Positions 14,501 through 20,974 of a stretch of 64,000 nt of DNA are shown piece after piece. The notes beneath the pieces were generated by a model. That model searched no databases and had not been told where the DNA came from. It saw nothing but the letters and a program-made list of their open reading frames with translations. The stretch is from Callorhinus ursinus (lineage: Eukaryota; Chordata; Mammalia; Carnivora; Otariidae). The position numbers and the translations under genes are program-made. How positions within the stretch are numbered: position 1 is the first letter of the stretch; every line of letters begins with the position of its first letter. The stretch is taken from contig NW_020312867.1 in the NCBI RefSeq assembly GCF_003265705.1, forward strand, positions 4,367,307 through 4,431,306, in the 5' to 3' direction.

Positions 14501-14791
14501 AGAGGTAAAGCAGTTTGCCCAAGGTCATACAGTGGGCATCCAGGACCAGGACTCAGGTCTGACCATGGGACTCCTGACCCGTGCTCTGAACACTCTGAAT
14601 GTGTATATGTTGGGGGATGGTTTTCAGGTGAGTTCACAGAGGAAGAGATTGAGTTCCTGGAAGCCAGGGGTCACCATGTGGAGAAAGTAGATGTCTTATC
14701 CTGGGTCCATGGCAGCCGGAGAACCAACAACTTTATCATTGGTGTGAAGGACCCTCGGAGCCCAGACGCAGCTGGAGCCACCATCCTGTAG
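242..14791 (+). CDS. GGT7: GGT7, gamma-glutamyltransferase 7, last 13 coding exons (5' part missing)
   Basis: Joined exons: 242-393, 1619-1736, 2554-2621, 2834-2907, 3218-3414, 5437-5524, 7098-7225, 7393-7481, 9144-9293, 9412-9529, 10228-10365, 11513-11612, 14628-14791. The sum is 1584 nt, an open frame of 527 codons plus TAG. The protein matches the GGT7 branch of the gamma-glutamyltranspeptidase family (single-pass type II membrane protein of about 662 aa in human), so about 135 N-terminal residues lie upstream. Family landmarks: SGLGGGG glycine loop (exon 1/2 junction), IDFRESAP (equivalent of the substrate-binding Arg of GGT1), the Thr of APTAAQ (ACA at 9238-9240) at the autocleavage position, MLDFS, PLSFLLPT and GANGA. 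Nine N-glycosylation sequons (NES, NVT, NLT, NYS, NLT, NDS, NRT, NHS, NLS) fit an extracellular domain. Several GGT1 catalytic residues are replaced, so transferase activity is uncertain. Gene identity is very secure; exon borders rest on splice consensus and frame. Confidence 0.96.
394..1618 (+). other. GGT7 intron between exons a and b
   Basis: A T-run at 585-602 is followed by AT-rich diverged sequence (600-1250) that looks like old interspersed repeat but could not be assigned. The rest is unique. Confidence 0.7.
1619..1736 (+). CDS. GGT7: GGT7 coding exon b
   Basis: Acceptor CTCTCCCAG ends at 1618; donor GTGGGG at 1737. It encodes GGVMLVHDIRRNESHLIDFRES..., with a sequon (NES) and the FRESAP motif whose Arg aligns with the glutamate-carboxylate-binding Arg of GGT1. 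Ends in phase 0 after ETK. Confidence 0.95.
1737..2553 (+). other. GGT7 intron between exons b and c
   Basis: Mostly unassigned AT-rich sequence; GC-rich and pyrimidine-rich in the last 150 nt. No repeat confidently identified. Confidence 0.7.
2554..2621 (+). CDS. GGT7: GGT7 coding exon c (68 nt)
   Basis: Acceptor GCCTCGCCCAG to 2553; donor GTAAAG at 2622. It encodes PGLLVGVPGMVKGLHEAHQLYG, the conserved VPG.(V/I)KG block, with a split Arg codon at the 3' border. The exon is too short to stand out as an ORF and is supported by phase continuity on both sides. Confidence 0.94.
2834..2907 (+). CDS. GGT7: GGT7 coding exon d (74 nt)
   Basis: Acceptor CCCCCCCAG to 2833; donor GTCAGT at 2908. It encodes LPWSQVLAFAAAVAQDGF and NVTHDL; LPW is a family hallmark and NVT a sequon. 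The preceding intron is only 212 bp and strongly C/T-rich. Confidence 0.95.
3218..3414 (+). CDS. GGT7: GGT7 coding exon e
   Basis: Acceptor CCTGCTTGCAG to 3217; donor GTGAGC at 3415. It encodes ARALAEQPPPNASERFRETF through GPAAFYAGGNLTLEMVAE. The AFY.G...... region is the family motif preceding the lid of the glutamyl pocket; NLT is a sequon. Confidence 0.95.
3415..5436 (+). other. GGT7 intron between exons e and f
   Basis: Holds a GA-rich simple tract (4617-4668), one old antisense tRNA-Lys SINE (4914-5013) and an antisense L2-like piece (about 5100-5230, 'GGGGCCAGATCACAAAAGGC' region). Confidence 0.75.
5437..5524 (+). CDS. GGT7: GGT7 coding exon f
   Basis: Acceptor CCCCTGCAG to 5436; donor GTGACC at 5525. 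It encodes AQHAGGVITEEDFSNYSALV and ENPVCGVYRG. GG.(I/V)T.EDL.NY is a signature of the family (here GGVITEEDFSNY). Ends in phase 1. Confidence 0.95.
5525..7097 (+). repeat. GGT7 intron f-g with MIR pieces
   Basis: MIR-like segments: antisense near 5600-5700 and 5890-6000; sense at about 6222-6400 (GACCTGGGTCTGAGTACCAG, CAAGTCACTTCCC), 6520-6645 (TGCCTCAGTTTCCTCACCTG) and 6850-6990. Ends with a long T tract used as the polypyrimidine tract of exon g. Confidence 0.75.
7098..7225 (+). CDS. GGT7: GGT7 coding exon g, followed by a GC splice donor
   Basis: Acceptor is a 16-T tract then CCAG, ending at 7097. It encodes HLVLSPPPPHTGPALISALN and ILEGFNLTTLVSREQALHWV, then AE. The homology and the phase require the exon to end at GCAGAG, after which the intron begins GCAAGG rather than GT. 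No GT in frame nearby preserves the protein, so this is called as a GC-AG intron. Confidence 0.93.
7393..7481 (+). CDS. GGT7: GGT7 coding exon h
   Basis: Acceptor ACATTTTCAG to 7392; donor GTGGGT at 7482. It encodes TLKIALALASRLGDPVYDST and ITESMDDML with a split Ser. LGDP is a conserved family motif (LGDP.F in GGT1). Confidence 0.95.
7482..9143 (+). repeat. GGT7 intron h-i with MIR, L2 and a CA repeat
   Basis: Sense MIR at about 7555-7665 and a longer one at 7825-8075 (CAAATCCCAGCTTCACCATT, GGGCAAGTCACTTAA). A (CA)n run lies at 8551-8584, and antisense L2-like pieces at about 8780-8860 and 8945-9100. Confidence 0.75.
8551..8584. repeat. (CA)n microsatellite
   Basis: About 16 uninterrupted CA units inside a GGT7 intron. 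Confidence 0.95.
9144..9293 (+). CDS. GGT7: GGT7 coding exon i, carries the Thr at the autocleavage position
   Basis: Acceptor GTCTTTTCAG to 9143; donor GTATGC at 9294. It encodes KVEAAYLRGHINDSQAAPAP... then YELDGAPTAAQVLIMGPDDF. The Thr of PTAAQ aligns with the catalytic Thr of GGT1 that becomes the N-terminus of the small subunit after self-cleavage. The residue before it is Pro, whereas GGT1 has Gly. NDS is a sequon. Confidence 0.95.
9412..9529 (+). CDS. GGT7: GGT7 coding exon j
   Basis: Acceptor CTACCCCCAG to 9411; donor GTAGGG at 9530. The intron before it is only 118 bp. It encodes SLNRPFGSGLITPSGILLNS, QMLDFSWPNRTANHSAPSL. PFGSG and GI(L/F)LN are family motifs; the Glu of GGT1 NNEMDDFS is Gln here while the Asp is kept. 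Confidence 0.95.
9530..10227 (+). other. GGT7 intron j-k
   Basis: A sense MIR fragment at about 9710-9820 (GGCCTCAGTTCCTTCACCTG). The rest is unique sequence. Confidence 0.7.
10228..10365 (+). CDS. GGT7: GGT7 coding exon k
   Basis: Acceptor TCTGACAACAG to 10227; donor GTGAGA at 10366; exactly 46 codons, phase 0 at both ends. It encodes ENSVQPGKRPLSFLLPTVV..., LALGANGAARGLSGLTQ. PGKRPLS matches PGK.PLSSM of GGT1 but the second Ser is Phe; GANGA replaces GAAGG of the oxyanion region. Confidence 0.95.
10366..11512 (+). repeat. GGT7 intron k-l with back-to-back MIRs
   Basis: Sense MIR at about 10815-10965 (CACTTAACCTCTCTGAACC, CTCATCTGTAAAATGGAGAC) directly followed by an antisense MIR at about 10970-11165 (ATGAGGAAACTAAAGCCCAA, CTCCTAACCACTAAGCT). 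Confidence 0.75.
11513..11612 (+). CDS. GGT7: GGT7 coding exon l
   Basis: Acceptor GGCTGCCCACAG to 11512; donor GTGAGT at 11613. It encodes VLLNVLTLNRNLSDSLAHGR and LHPDLQSNLLQVD, matching the LHNQLLPN region of the family. It ends in phase 1 with a single A of a split Ser codon. Confidence 0.95.
11613..14627 (+). repeat. GGT7 last intron: MIR and long antisense L2 remnants
   Basis: Sense MIR at about 11752-11862. Antisense L2 3'-end remnants at about 11880-12290 (ATTGAATACCTACTGTGTGC, AGCTGAGATCTGAAGAGTAA), 12640-12960 and 13660-14260 (AGCACGTGCAAAGCCCTGAG, GGACTGTGGATTTTCTTCTA). An antisense MIR at about 14345-14600 ends 30 nt before the terminal exon. Confidence 0.75.
14345..14600 (-). 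repeat. MIR, antisense, next to the GGT7 terminal exon
   Basis: CCTTACAACAGCTTCATGTG, CATTTTATGCATGAGGAGGC, GAGGCTCAGAGAGGTAAAGC and GCCCAAGGTCATACAG follow the reverse complement of MIR in order. Confidence 0.8.
14628..14791 (+). CDS. GGT7: GGT7 terminal coding exon with stop
   Basis: Acceptor GGATGGTTTTCAG ends at 14627 after a weak pyrimidine tract; the exon itself begins GTGAGT. It encodes EFTEEEIEFLEARGHHVEKV ... NNFIIGVKDPRSPDAAGATI then L and TAG at 14789-14791, the expected GGT7 C-terminus. An antisense MIR lies just upstream. Confidence 0.95.
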
Positions 14792-14948
14792 AGCAGCGGG
14801 GTGGGGCGGGGGTCTCTGCTCCCCCCCTTTGCATGTTCCTAGAGTCCCTCCTTCTCCCAGGTTTGGTCTCAGGGGGACCCCAGGGATGCCCCAGATCATG
14901 GGCCAGACCCTATCTCAGAGTAACTGGAAAATTCTCTAACCAGAGGCC

Positions 14949-14991
14949 TGTGGTGGTGGTGATGATGGTGGTCATGGTGGTGGTGGTGAGT
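14949..14991 (+). repeat. Imperfect (GTG/ATG)n tract in the GGT7 3' UTR
   Basis: About 14 triplet units of GTG with ATG/GTC variants, continuous from TGTGGTGGTG to GGTGGTGGTGAG. Confidence 0.85.
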
Positions 14992-15349
14992 GTCAGTGTC
15001 CACAACCAGGCAGGCAGGACCTTGAGGAGTCAGGCTATCTGTTTGTCTCCTTACCCTCAGCCATGCTGGCCCTGAGCTTAGGGATGTGCTTGCAAACCCT
15101 TCTCAAGGGTCCTCACAACCCCAACGTCTCCAGTCTGGCCTGACCTGGACCTTGTCTTCCAGCTCCCTTCTCCTGTCCCTAGCCTCGTTTCTTAAATGAC
15201 TAGGATTTTTTTAATGGACCATCCTGGGGAGGGGGTGCTCCTTTCTTCCTCCCACCAAGTTGAGGTGGGGCCTTGCATCTGGGGGGGCCCAGGTTGTGGG
15301 TAGGGGTGGGGGTGGGGACCAGCTCAGGGGCTTCCATTTGCAAAGGGGA

Positions 15350-15355
15350 ATTAAA
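15350..15355 (+). terminator. GGT7: GGT7 polyadenylation signal ATTAAA
   Basis: ATTAAA, the second most frequent mammalian hexamer, about 560 nt past the stop. It is followed at 15383-15403 by T/G-rich sequence (TTTATGTTTGGCTGTGTTGGG), a plausible downstream element. No AATAAA occurs earlier in the UTR. Confidence 0.8.
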
Positions 15356-15542
15356 GAAAGACTATTGCTTAACCACGGCTCTGGACTGATTTATGTTTGG
15401 CTGTGTTGGGAGTGGGAGCAAGTGAGGTGGTGCAAAAACAGCCACAGCCATTGGTTTACTATTTGTTTCTTAAATTGGATATTTTGGGTATTTGGGTATC
15501 TTGGTTAAGATGTGAAGCTTTCTGATTTGAAAACTTACTACA

Positions 15543-15664
15543 GGGGTGCATGGCTGTCTCAGTCGGTACAGCATGTAACTCTTGATCTTGGGGTCATAAG
15601 TTCAAGCCCCACATTGGGCGTGAAGCCTACTTATAAATAAATAAACAAACAAATAAATAAATGT
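15543..15664 (+). mobile_element. Old tRNA-Lys SINE, sense
   Basis: GGGGTGCATGGCTGTCTCAG head, ACTCTTGATCTTGGGGTCAT and GTTCAAGCCCCACATTGGGC (tRNA T-arm), then AAATAAATAAAC tail. Lacks the CT-rich body of younger copies. Confidence 0.85.
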
Positions 15665-15699
15665 TTTTTTAAAAAGTGAAAAAAATGAACATTTACTAT

Positions 15700-17063
15700 A
15701 AAGTTATAGTATTCAAAACAGTTTGGTACTGGCATGAGGCTGAACATACCAATGGAATAGAATTGAGAGTCTAGAAATAAACCTATATGTCTATGATCAG
15801 TTGATTATTGACAAGAGTGCCAAGATCATTCAATGGAGAAAGAATAGTCTTTTCAACAGGTAGTGCTGGTACAATTGAATATCCACATAAAAAAGAATGA
15901 AGTTTGACCTTTACCCCACATCACATACAACTAGTAACTCACAATGGATCAAAGACCTAAATATAAGAGCTAAAACTATACAAGTCCTAGAAAGAAACAT
16001 AGGAGCAAATCCTCATGACTTGGATTTGGCATTGGTTCTTAGATATGACACCAAAAGCACAAGCAACAAAAGAAAAAATAGATAAATTGAAATGCATCAA
16101 AACTAAAAACTTTGAGCATTAAAGGATACTATCAAGAGGGTAAAAAGACAACCCCCAACATGAGAGAAATATTTGCAAACGTATATCTAATAAGGGTCTA
16201 GTACCCAGAATATATAAAGCACGCTTCAGTTCAACAACCTAATTAAAAGTTGGGCAAAGAACTTGACCACACATTTTTCTAAAGAAGATATTCAAATGAC
16301 CAATAAGTCCATGATAAGATGCTCAATATCATGTCACTAGGGAAATTCAGATCAAAACTACAATAAAATAAATACCACTTCACACTCACTAGGTTGGTTA
16401 TATTTTTAAAAGGAAATAAGTGTTGGTGAGGATATGAAGAAATTGGAACCTACATATATTGCTAGTGGGAATGTAAGGGTGGAGCTGCCGTGGATAACAG
16501 TTGGGCATTTAAAAATTAGAATTATCATATGACCCAGCAATTCCACTCCCAGATATATACCCCAAAGAATTGAAAACAAGTGTTCAAACAAAAACTTGTA
16601 CATGAATGTTCCTAGCAGCACTATTCACAAAAGGCAAAAGGTGAAAACAACCCAAATGTCCATCAATAGATGAATGGATAAGCAAAATGTGGTATATTCA
16701 TACAACGGAATATTATTCGGCCATAAAAAGGAATGAAGTACTGATACATGCTACAACAGGAGTGAACCTTGAAAACGTTATGCTAAGTGAAAGGAGCCAG
16801 ACACAAAAGGTCACATATTGTATGATTCCATTAATATGAAATATCAAATTTCAAATATCAAATTTATAGAGACAGAAGGCAAATTAGTGGTTGTTTAGGG
16901 ATAGGGGAATGGGGCATTGGGAGGATGGCAATATCTAAAGGGTAGAGATTTTCTTTTTGAAGTGAAAAATTGACTGTGGTGACAGTTGCACCTGTGATTT
17001 TAATAAAAAGCATTGAATTGTGTGCCTTAAATGAGTAAATTGTATGGTATGTGCATTCTCTCT
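15700..17063 (+). mobile_element. L1 3' part, sense, 5'-truncated
   Basis: Follows the end of L1 ORF2 and the 3' UTR: GGCACTGGCATGAGG-like start, AAGAATAGTCTTTTCAACAG, ATGACCCAGCAATTCCACTC, TGTCCATCAATAGATGAATG, then CATTGAATTGTGTGCCTTAA. Reading frames are broken by many stops; a dead copy. Confidence 0.85.
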
Positions 17064-17080
17064 CAATAAAGCAGTTTTTA

Positions 17081-17248
17081 TTTTTATTTTTTTCTTTAAA
17101 TTTTTTATTGTTATGTTAATCACCATACATTACATCATTAGTTTCTGATGTAGTGTTCCATGATTCATTGTTTGTGCATAACACCCAGTGTTCCACGCAG
17201 AACGTGCCCTCTTTAATACCCATCACCAGGCTAACCCATCACCCCACC
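17081..17248 (-). mobile_element. 168-bp antisense L1 3' end with 17-bp target-site duplication
   Basis: CACCATACATTACATCATTA, GATGTAGTGTTCCATGATTC, ACACCCAGTGTTCCACGCAG and ATACCCATCACCAGGCTAAC are the reverse complement of the carnivore L1 3' UTR. Flanked by CAATAAAGCAGTTTTTA at 17064-17080 and 17249-17265. Confidence 0.9.
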
Positions 17249-17337
17249 CAATAAAGCAGTTTTTAAAAGATAGGATTTGGCAATATCCACTAGAGCTGAA
17301 CACATGCAAATTCTATGACCCAGCAATCCTGGTCCTA

Positions 17338-17416
17338 GATATATCTATATCTATATCTATATCTATCTATCTATCTAATCTATCTAATCTATAGATAGAT
17401 AGATATAGATAGATCC
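17338..17416. repeat. TATC/GATA microsatellite with inverted symmetry
   Basis: A run of (ATATCT)n and (ATCT)n is followed directly by (AGAT)n and ATAGAT, so the two halves are complementary and can fold back. Confidence 0.85.
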
Positions 17417-17512
17417 AGCAGAAATATATATATATCCAGCAGAAAATTGTACAGATGTTCATCCAAAAATGTGCAAGAATATTCATTGTAGCACTTTAAA
17501 AAATTGACCTGA

Positions 17513-17712
17513 GGGGCACCTGGGTGGCTCAGTCAGTTAAGCGTTTGCCTTCAGCTCAGGTCAAGATCCCAGCGTCCTGGGATCAAGCCCTGCATCAGGC
17601 TCCGTGCTCCGCAGGGAGCCTGCTTCTCCCTCTCCCTCTGCCTGCCTGTCTGCCTACTTGTGATCGCTCTCTGTCAAATAAATAAATAAAATCTTTAAAA
17701 AATAAAAAAATA
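17513..17712 (+). mobile_element. Carnivore tRNA-Lys SINE, sense
   Basis: Head GGGGCACCTGGGTGGCTCAG, tail AAATAAATAAATAAAATCTT. Full length. Confidence 0.93.
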
Positions 17713-18183
17713 AATAGAAAATAGAAGTGGAAATTCACCATCAGTAGAATGGATAAATTGTGATATATTCAATTAATAAAATGTTATGCAGCAATGAAAA
17801 GGACAAACTACAACTATATATTAACAATATAGATGAATCTCAAAAACATAAAATTAAGCAAAAGAACCCAGACTCAAAAGAGTACACTCTCTATGGTTAC
17901 ATTTATATAAAGCTTAACATCTGGCATGCCTAATCTATGGAGTTAGAAGTCAGGATACTGTTTACCCTCAGGGGCATGAGTAACAACTGGAAAGGGAGCA
18001 CTAAGGGGCATTTGTGAAGCTAGCAATGTTCTATTTCTCAATTTAGGTGTTGTGTAAATAAGTGTTGTACACTTTCTGAAAATTCATCAGGAATTATACT
18101 TAGGACTTGTGTATCTTGATGTCTTTATATTATACTCTGATAAAAAGTTTTAAAATTTCAGAGTATTTTTGAAAACAGGTTTT

Positions 18184-18370
18184 CGGGGTTTTTTTTAAGA
18201 TTTTATTTATTTATTTGACAGAGAGCATGAGCTGGGAGGAGGGGTAGAGGGAGAGGGAGAAGCAGGCTCCTGCTTAGCAAGGAGCCCGATGCAGGGCTCA
18301 ATCCCAGGACCCTGGGATCATGACCTGAACCAAAGGCAGCCGCTTAAACGACTGAGCCACCCAGGTGCCC
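18184..18370 (-). mobile_element. Carnivore SINE, antisense
   Basis: AAGATTTTATTTATTTATTT start, GAGCCACCCAGGTGCCC end; flanked by GAAAACAGGTTTT at 18171-18183 and 18371-18383. Confidence 0.95.
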
Positions 18371-18651
18371 GAAAACAGGTTTTTAAGTCCTAAAAATATT
18401 TCTCCTTTTTTTTTTTTTTTGGTCATTTCTTTTCAATTCTGTAGTTATCACTCAATTTCTATTTTTCAATCTTTTTTTTTTCTTAATAGCGAGCCATTGC
18501 TTGCCCACACCAAACCTTTATGCAAAGTAGAAGTTACTGACTCCTTTTCAAGTCACCTTTATTTTCTGTTGTGCGAAATGGAGCTGATTTTGTAATTACA
18601 AGGTACTTTACTGCCATCTACTGGTAAATTGTCACAATAAAGTTATTACTA

Positions 18652-18847
18652 TTTTTTTTTTTTTAAGATTTTATTTATTTGAGAGAGAATGAGTGAGAGA
18701 GAGCGCACCTGAGAGAGGGGAGGGTCAGAGGGAGAAGCAGACTCCCTGCTGAGCAAGGAGCTCGATGTGGGACTCAATCCTGGAACTCCAGGATCATGAC
18801 CTGAGCTGAAGGCAGTCGCTTAACCAACTGAGCCACCCAGGCATCCC
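18652..18847 (-). mobile_element. Carnivore SINE, antisense
   Basis: T-tract plus AAGATTTTATTTATTTGAGA to GAGCCACCCAGGCATCC. Belongs to the GAGAGAATGAG / AGGGTCAGAGGG subtype. Flanks share TCACAATA. Confidence 0.93.
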
Positions 18848-19006
18848 TCACAATAGTTATAAATTACAGTATTTACCAGCTACTAATACCCACTTAGATG
18901 TGATGTCCTCTTGCAAGACACAACTTGCCCAACTAAATGTGGTAAACTTGTTGTTTCACGTTTGTGATGAACCCCATAGACAGTAGAACGTTGACACTCT
19001 CTAGAT

Positions 19007-19201
19007 TTTTTTTTTAAGATTTTATTTATTTATTTGAGAGAAAGAGAATGAGAGATAGAGAGCACGAGAGGGAAGAGGGTCAGAGGGAGAAGCAGACTCC
19101 CTGCTGAGCAGGGAGCCCGATGTGGGACTCGATCCTGGGGTTCCAGGATCATGACCTGAGCCGAAGGCAGTCGCTTAACCAACTGAGCCACCCAGGCGCC
19201 C
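19007..19201 (-). mobile_element. Carnivore SINE, antisense
   Basis: Same GAATGAGAGATAGAGAGCAC / GAGGGTCAGAGGG subtype, ending GAGCCACCCAGGCGCCC. Approximate duplication CTCTCTAGATTT / CTCTCGAGATTT. Confidence 0.93.
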
Positions 19202-19373
19202 TCTCGAGATTTGTTTCGTTCTTTCTTTTTATTCCTCTTTGATATTGTTCTTAAAGACATGGTTGAAGTATTCACTGCAAAAGCTTAAGCTCATTTGGAC
19301 TAACATGTGAAAGCAAAAGTTCAATAAATGCTAATCAATTTGTTTATATCAAAGAACAATTGATTTGCTTTTT

Positions 19374-19776
19374 TTTTTTTTTTTTTTTATTTTTTTTTTA
19401 TTGGGATGCCTGGGTGGCTCAGTCGGTTAAGCGTCAGTGTTCAGCTCAGGTCATGATCCCAGGGTCCTGGGATCAAGTCCCGCATAGGGCTCCTTGCTTG
19501 GCGGGGAGCATTCTTCTCCCTCTGCCTGCTGCTCCCCCTGCTTGTGTTCTCTCTCTCCCTTTGTCTCTCTCTCTGTCAAATAAATAATAAATATATTTAT
19601 TTGACAAAGCGAGAGAGAGACAAAGCGAGAGAGGGAACACAAGCAGGGGTGTGGGAGAGGGAGAAGCAGGCTTCTCGCCAAGCAGGGAGCCCGATGCAGG
19701 GCTTGATCCCAGGACCCTAGGATCATGACCTGAGCCGAAGGCAGACGCTTAACCGACTGAGCCACTCAGGTGCCCC
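19374..19776 (-). mobile_element. Antisense SINE whose A-tail was invaded by a sense SINE
   Basis: Body at about 19593-19776 (antisense, ending GAGCCACTCAGGTGCCCC) and residual T-tail at 19374-19402. Perfect TGATTTGCTTTTT copies at 19361-19373 and 19777-19789 flank the whole block, so this element inserted first. Confidence 0.88.
19403..19592 (+). mobile_element. Carnivore SINE, sense, nested
   Basis: Head GGGATGCCTGGGTGGCTCAG, tail TCAAATAAATAATAAATA. It sits within the T-tail of the antisense SINE, making an inverted pair with almost no spacer. Confidence 0.9.
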
Positions 19777-20157
19777 TGATTTGCTTTTTCTTTACCCAAG
19801 TCTGAATCCAGAACAATCCTGGATATCTTAGGACTGCTTTTTTTGCTCAAAACATTTTGTGAAATAGCCTTATACTCTCTTAGGATGCCTCTGTGAATCT
19901 GACATTGCTGAAGCTATCATAAGCGCTAGGTACTCTTCTAAACATTTTATATCTACTAATTCACTTAATCCTCTACTCCTTATCTGTAAGATACCCTATT
20001 ATGTCCATCTTACAGATGAGGCAACTGAAGCACAAAAATGTTCATTTATTATTACAAGTGATGATATTACAAAAATACCTTCTTTGGGGAGCTTACAGTC
20101 TATTAGGGACACAAAACAAAATGAAAACCATGTAAGGTTTAAGAAACAAACAAAGGA

Positions 20158-20357
20158 GGACACCTGGGTGGCTCAGTTGGTTAAGTGTCTGCCTTTGGCT
20201 CAGGTCATGATCCCAGAGTCTCGGGATCAAGCCCCGCATCAGGCTCCTTGCTCAGCAGGGAGCCTGTTTCCTCCATCTGCCTGCCACTTCCCCTCCCTCT
20301 CCCCCATTCTCTCTCTCTCTTTCTGACAAATAAATAAATAAAATCTTAAAAAAAAAA
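20158..20357 (+). mobile_element. Carnivore SINE, sense
   Basis: Head GGACACCTGGGTGGCTCAG, tail AAATAAATAAATAAAATCTT plus A-run. Confidence 0.93.
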
Positions 20358-20773
20358 GGGGGGGGAAATACTTTGGACCCTGTTGGAAAAGTCATTTTTC
20401 TCCTTTTGGTCCCAGTTTCCTCATCTGTATAGCAAGAGGGTTGAATTATCCCAAGGTCACATAGCTAATAAATGGCAGAGCTAGAATCTGAATTTGGGTA
20501 TTTTGGCTTCAGAGCCCACACCTGTGATCACTATGCTATATTCAGTACCAGTTCATGGCCTGTTTCTGTCCCTTTGCGGACTTCCTGTAGACAACAAATA
20601 TTTATGTTGCCTATGCTTCTGCTATTTTCACCTACAGAATATGTAGGTGCCCAAGTGGGTCTCTGGGTCCTACCTCCCAGCATCCTTGCTAATCCCAGGA
20701 AAACTTATGACCCTCAATTTAAGGACATGGATAACAAGGTAAAAGTGAGGATAGTGGCTCACATTCTGGCAAG

Positions 20774-20966
20774 TTTTTTTTTTTTTAAGATTTTTATTTA
20801 CTTATTTGACAGAGAGAGAGAGAGAGAACACAAGCAGGGGGAGTGGGAGAGGGAGAAGCAGGCCTCCCACCAAGGAGGGAGCCTGACACGGGGCTTCATC
20901 CCAGGACTCTGGCATCATTACCTGAGCTGAAGGCAGATGCTTAACAACTGAGCCACCCAGGCGCCC
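20774..20966 (-). mobile_element. Carnivore SINE, antisense
   Basis: AAGATTTTTATTTACTTATT to GAGCCACCCAGGCGCCCC; flanked by CAAGTTTTTTTTT on both sides. Confidence 0.92.
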
Positions 20967-20974
20967 CAAGTTTT

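Larger units (their letters stand above)
14792..15375 (+). other. GGT7: GGT7 3' UTR
   Basis: Follows the TAG stop. It contains an imperfect GTG/ATG tract (14949-14991), a G-run cluster (15298-15317) and the ATTAAA signal at 15350. The 3' end is an estimate, 15-25 nt after the signal. Confidence 0.75.
17266..18155 (+). mobile_element. Ancient L1 3' fragment, sense, interrupted by a SINE
   Basis: L1-like strings CTATGACCCAGCAATCCTGG, AATATTCATTGTAGCACTTT and later GAATCTCAAAAACATAAAAT and AGAACCCAGACTCAAAAGAG, split by the SINE at 17513-17712. Confidence 0.7.

Noticed and set aside
16800..17060. L1 3' end at 15.7-17.06 kb as possible GGT7 distal exon
   Set aside because: GGT7 already has stop and poly(A) signal upstream; the sequence is standard L1 3' UTR.
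17338..17416. CRISPR-like array
   Set aside because: A 4-6 bp microsatellite with no spacers in a mammalian genome.
19030..19275. Open frames containing WVAQLVKRLPSAQVMI-like peptide, seen many times on both strands
   Set aside because: They are the tRNA-Lys SINE head read in one frame; the peptide recurs only because the SINE recurs.
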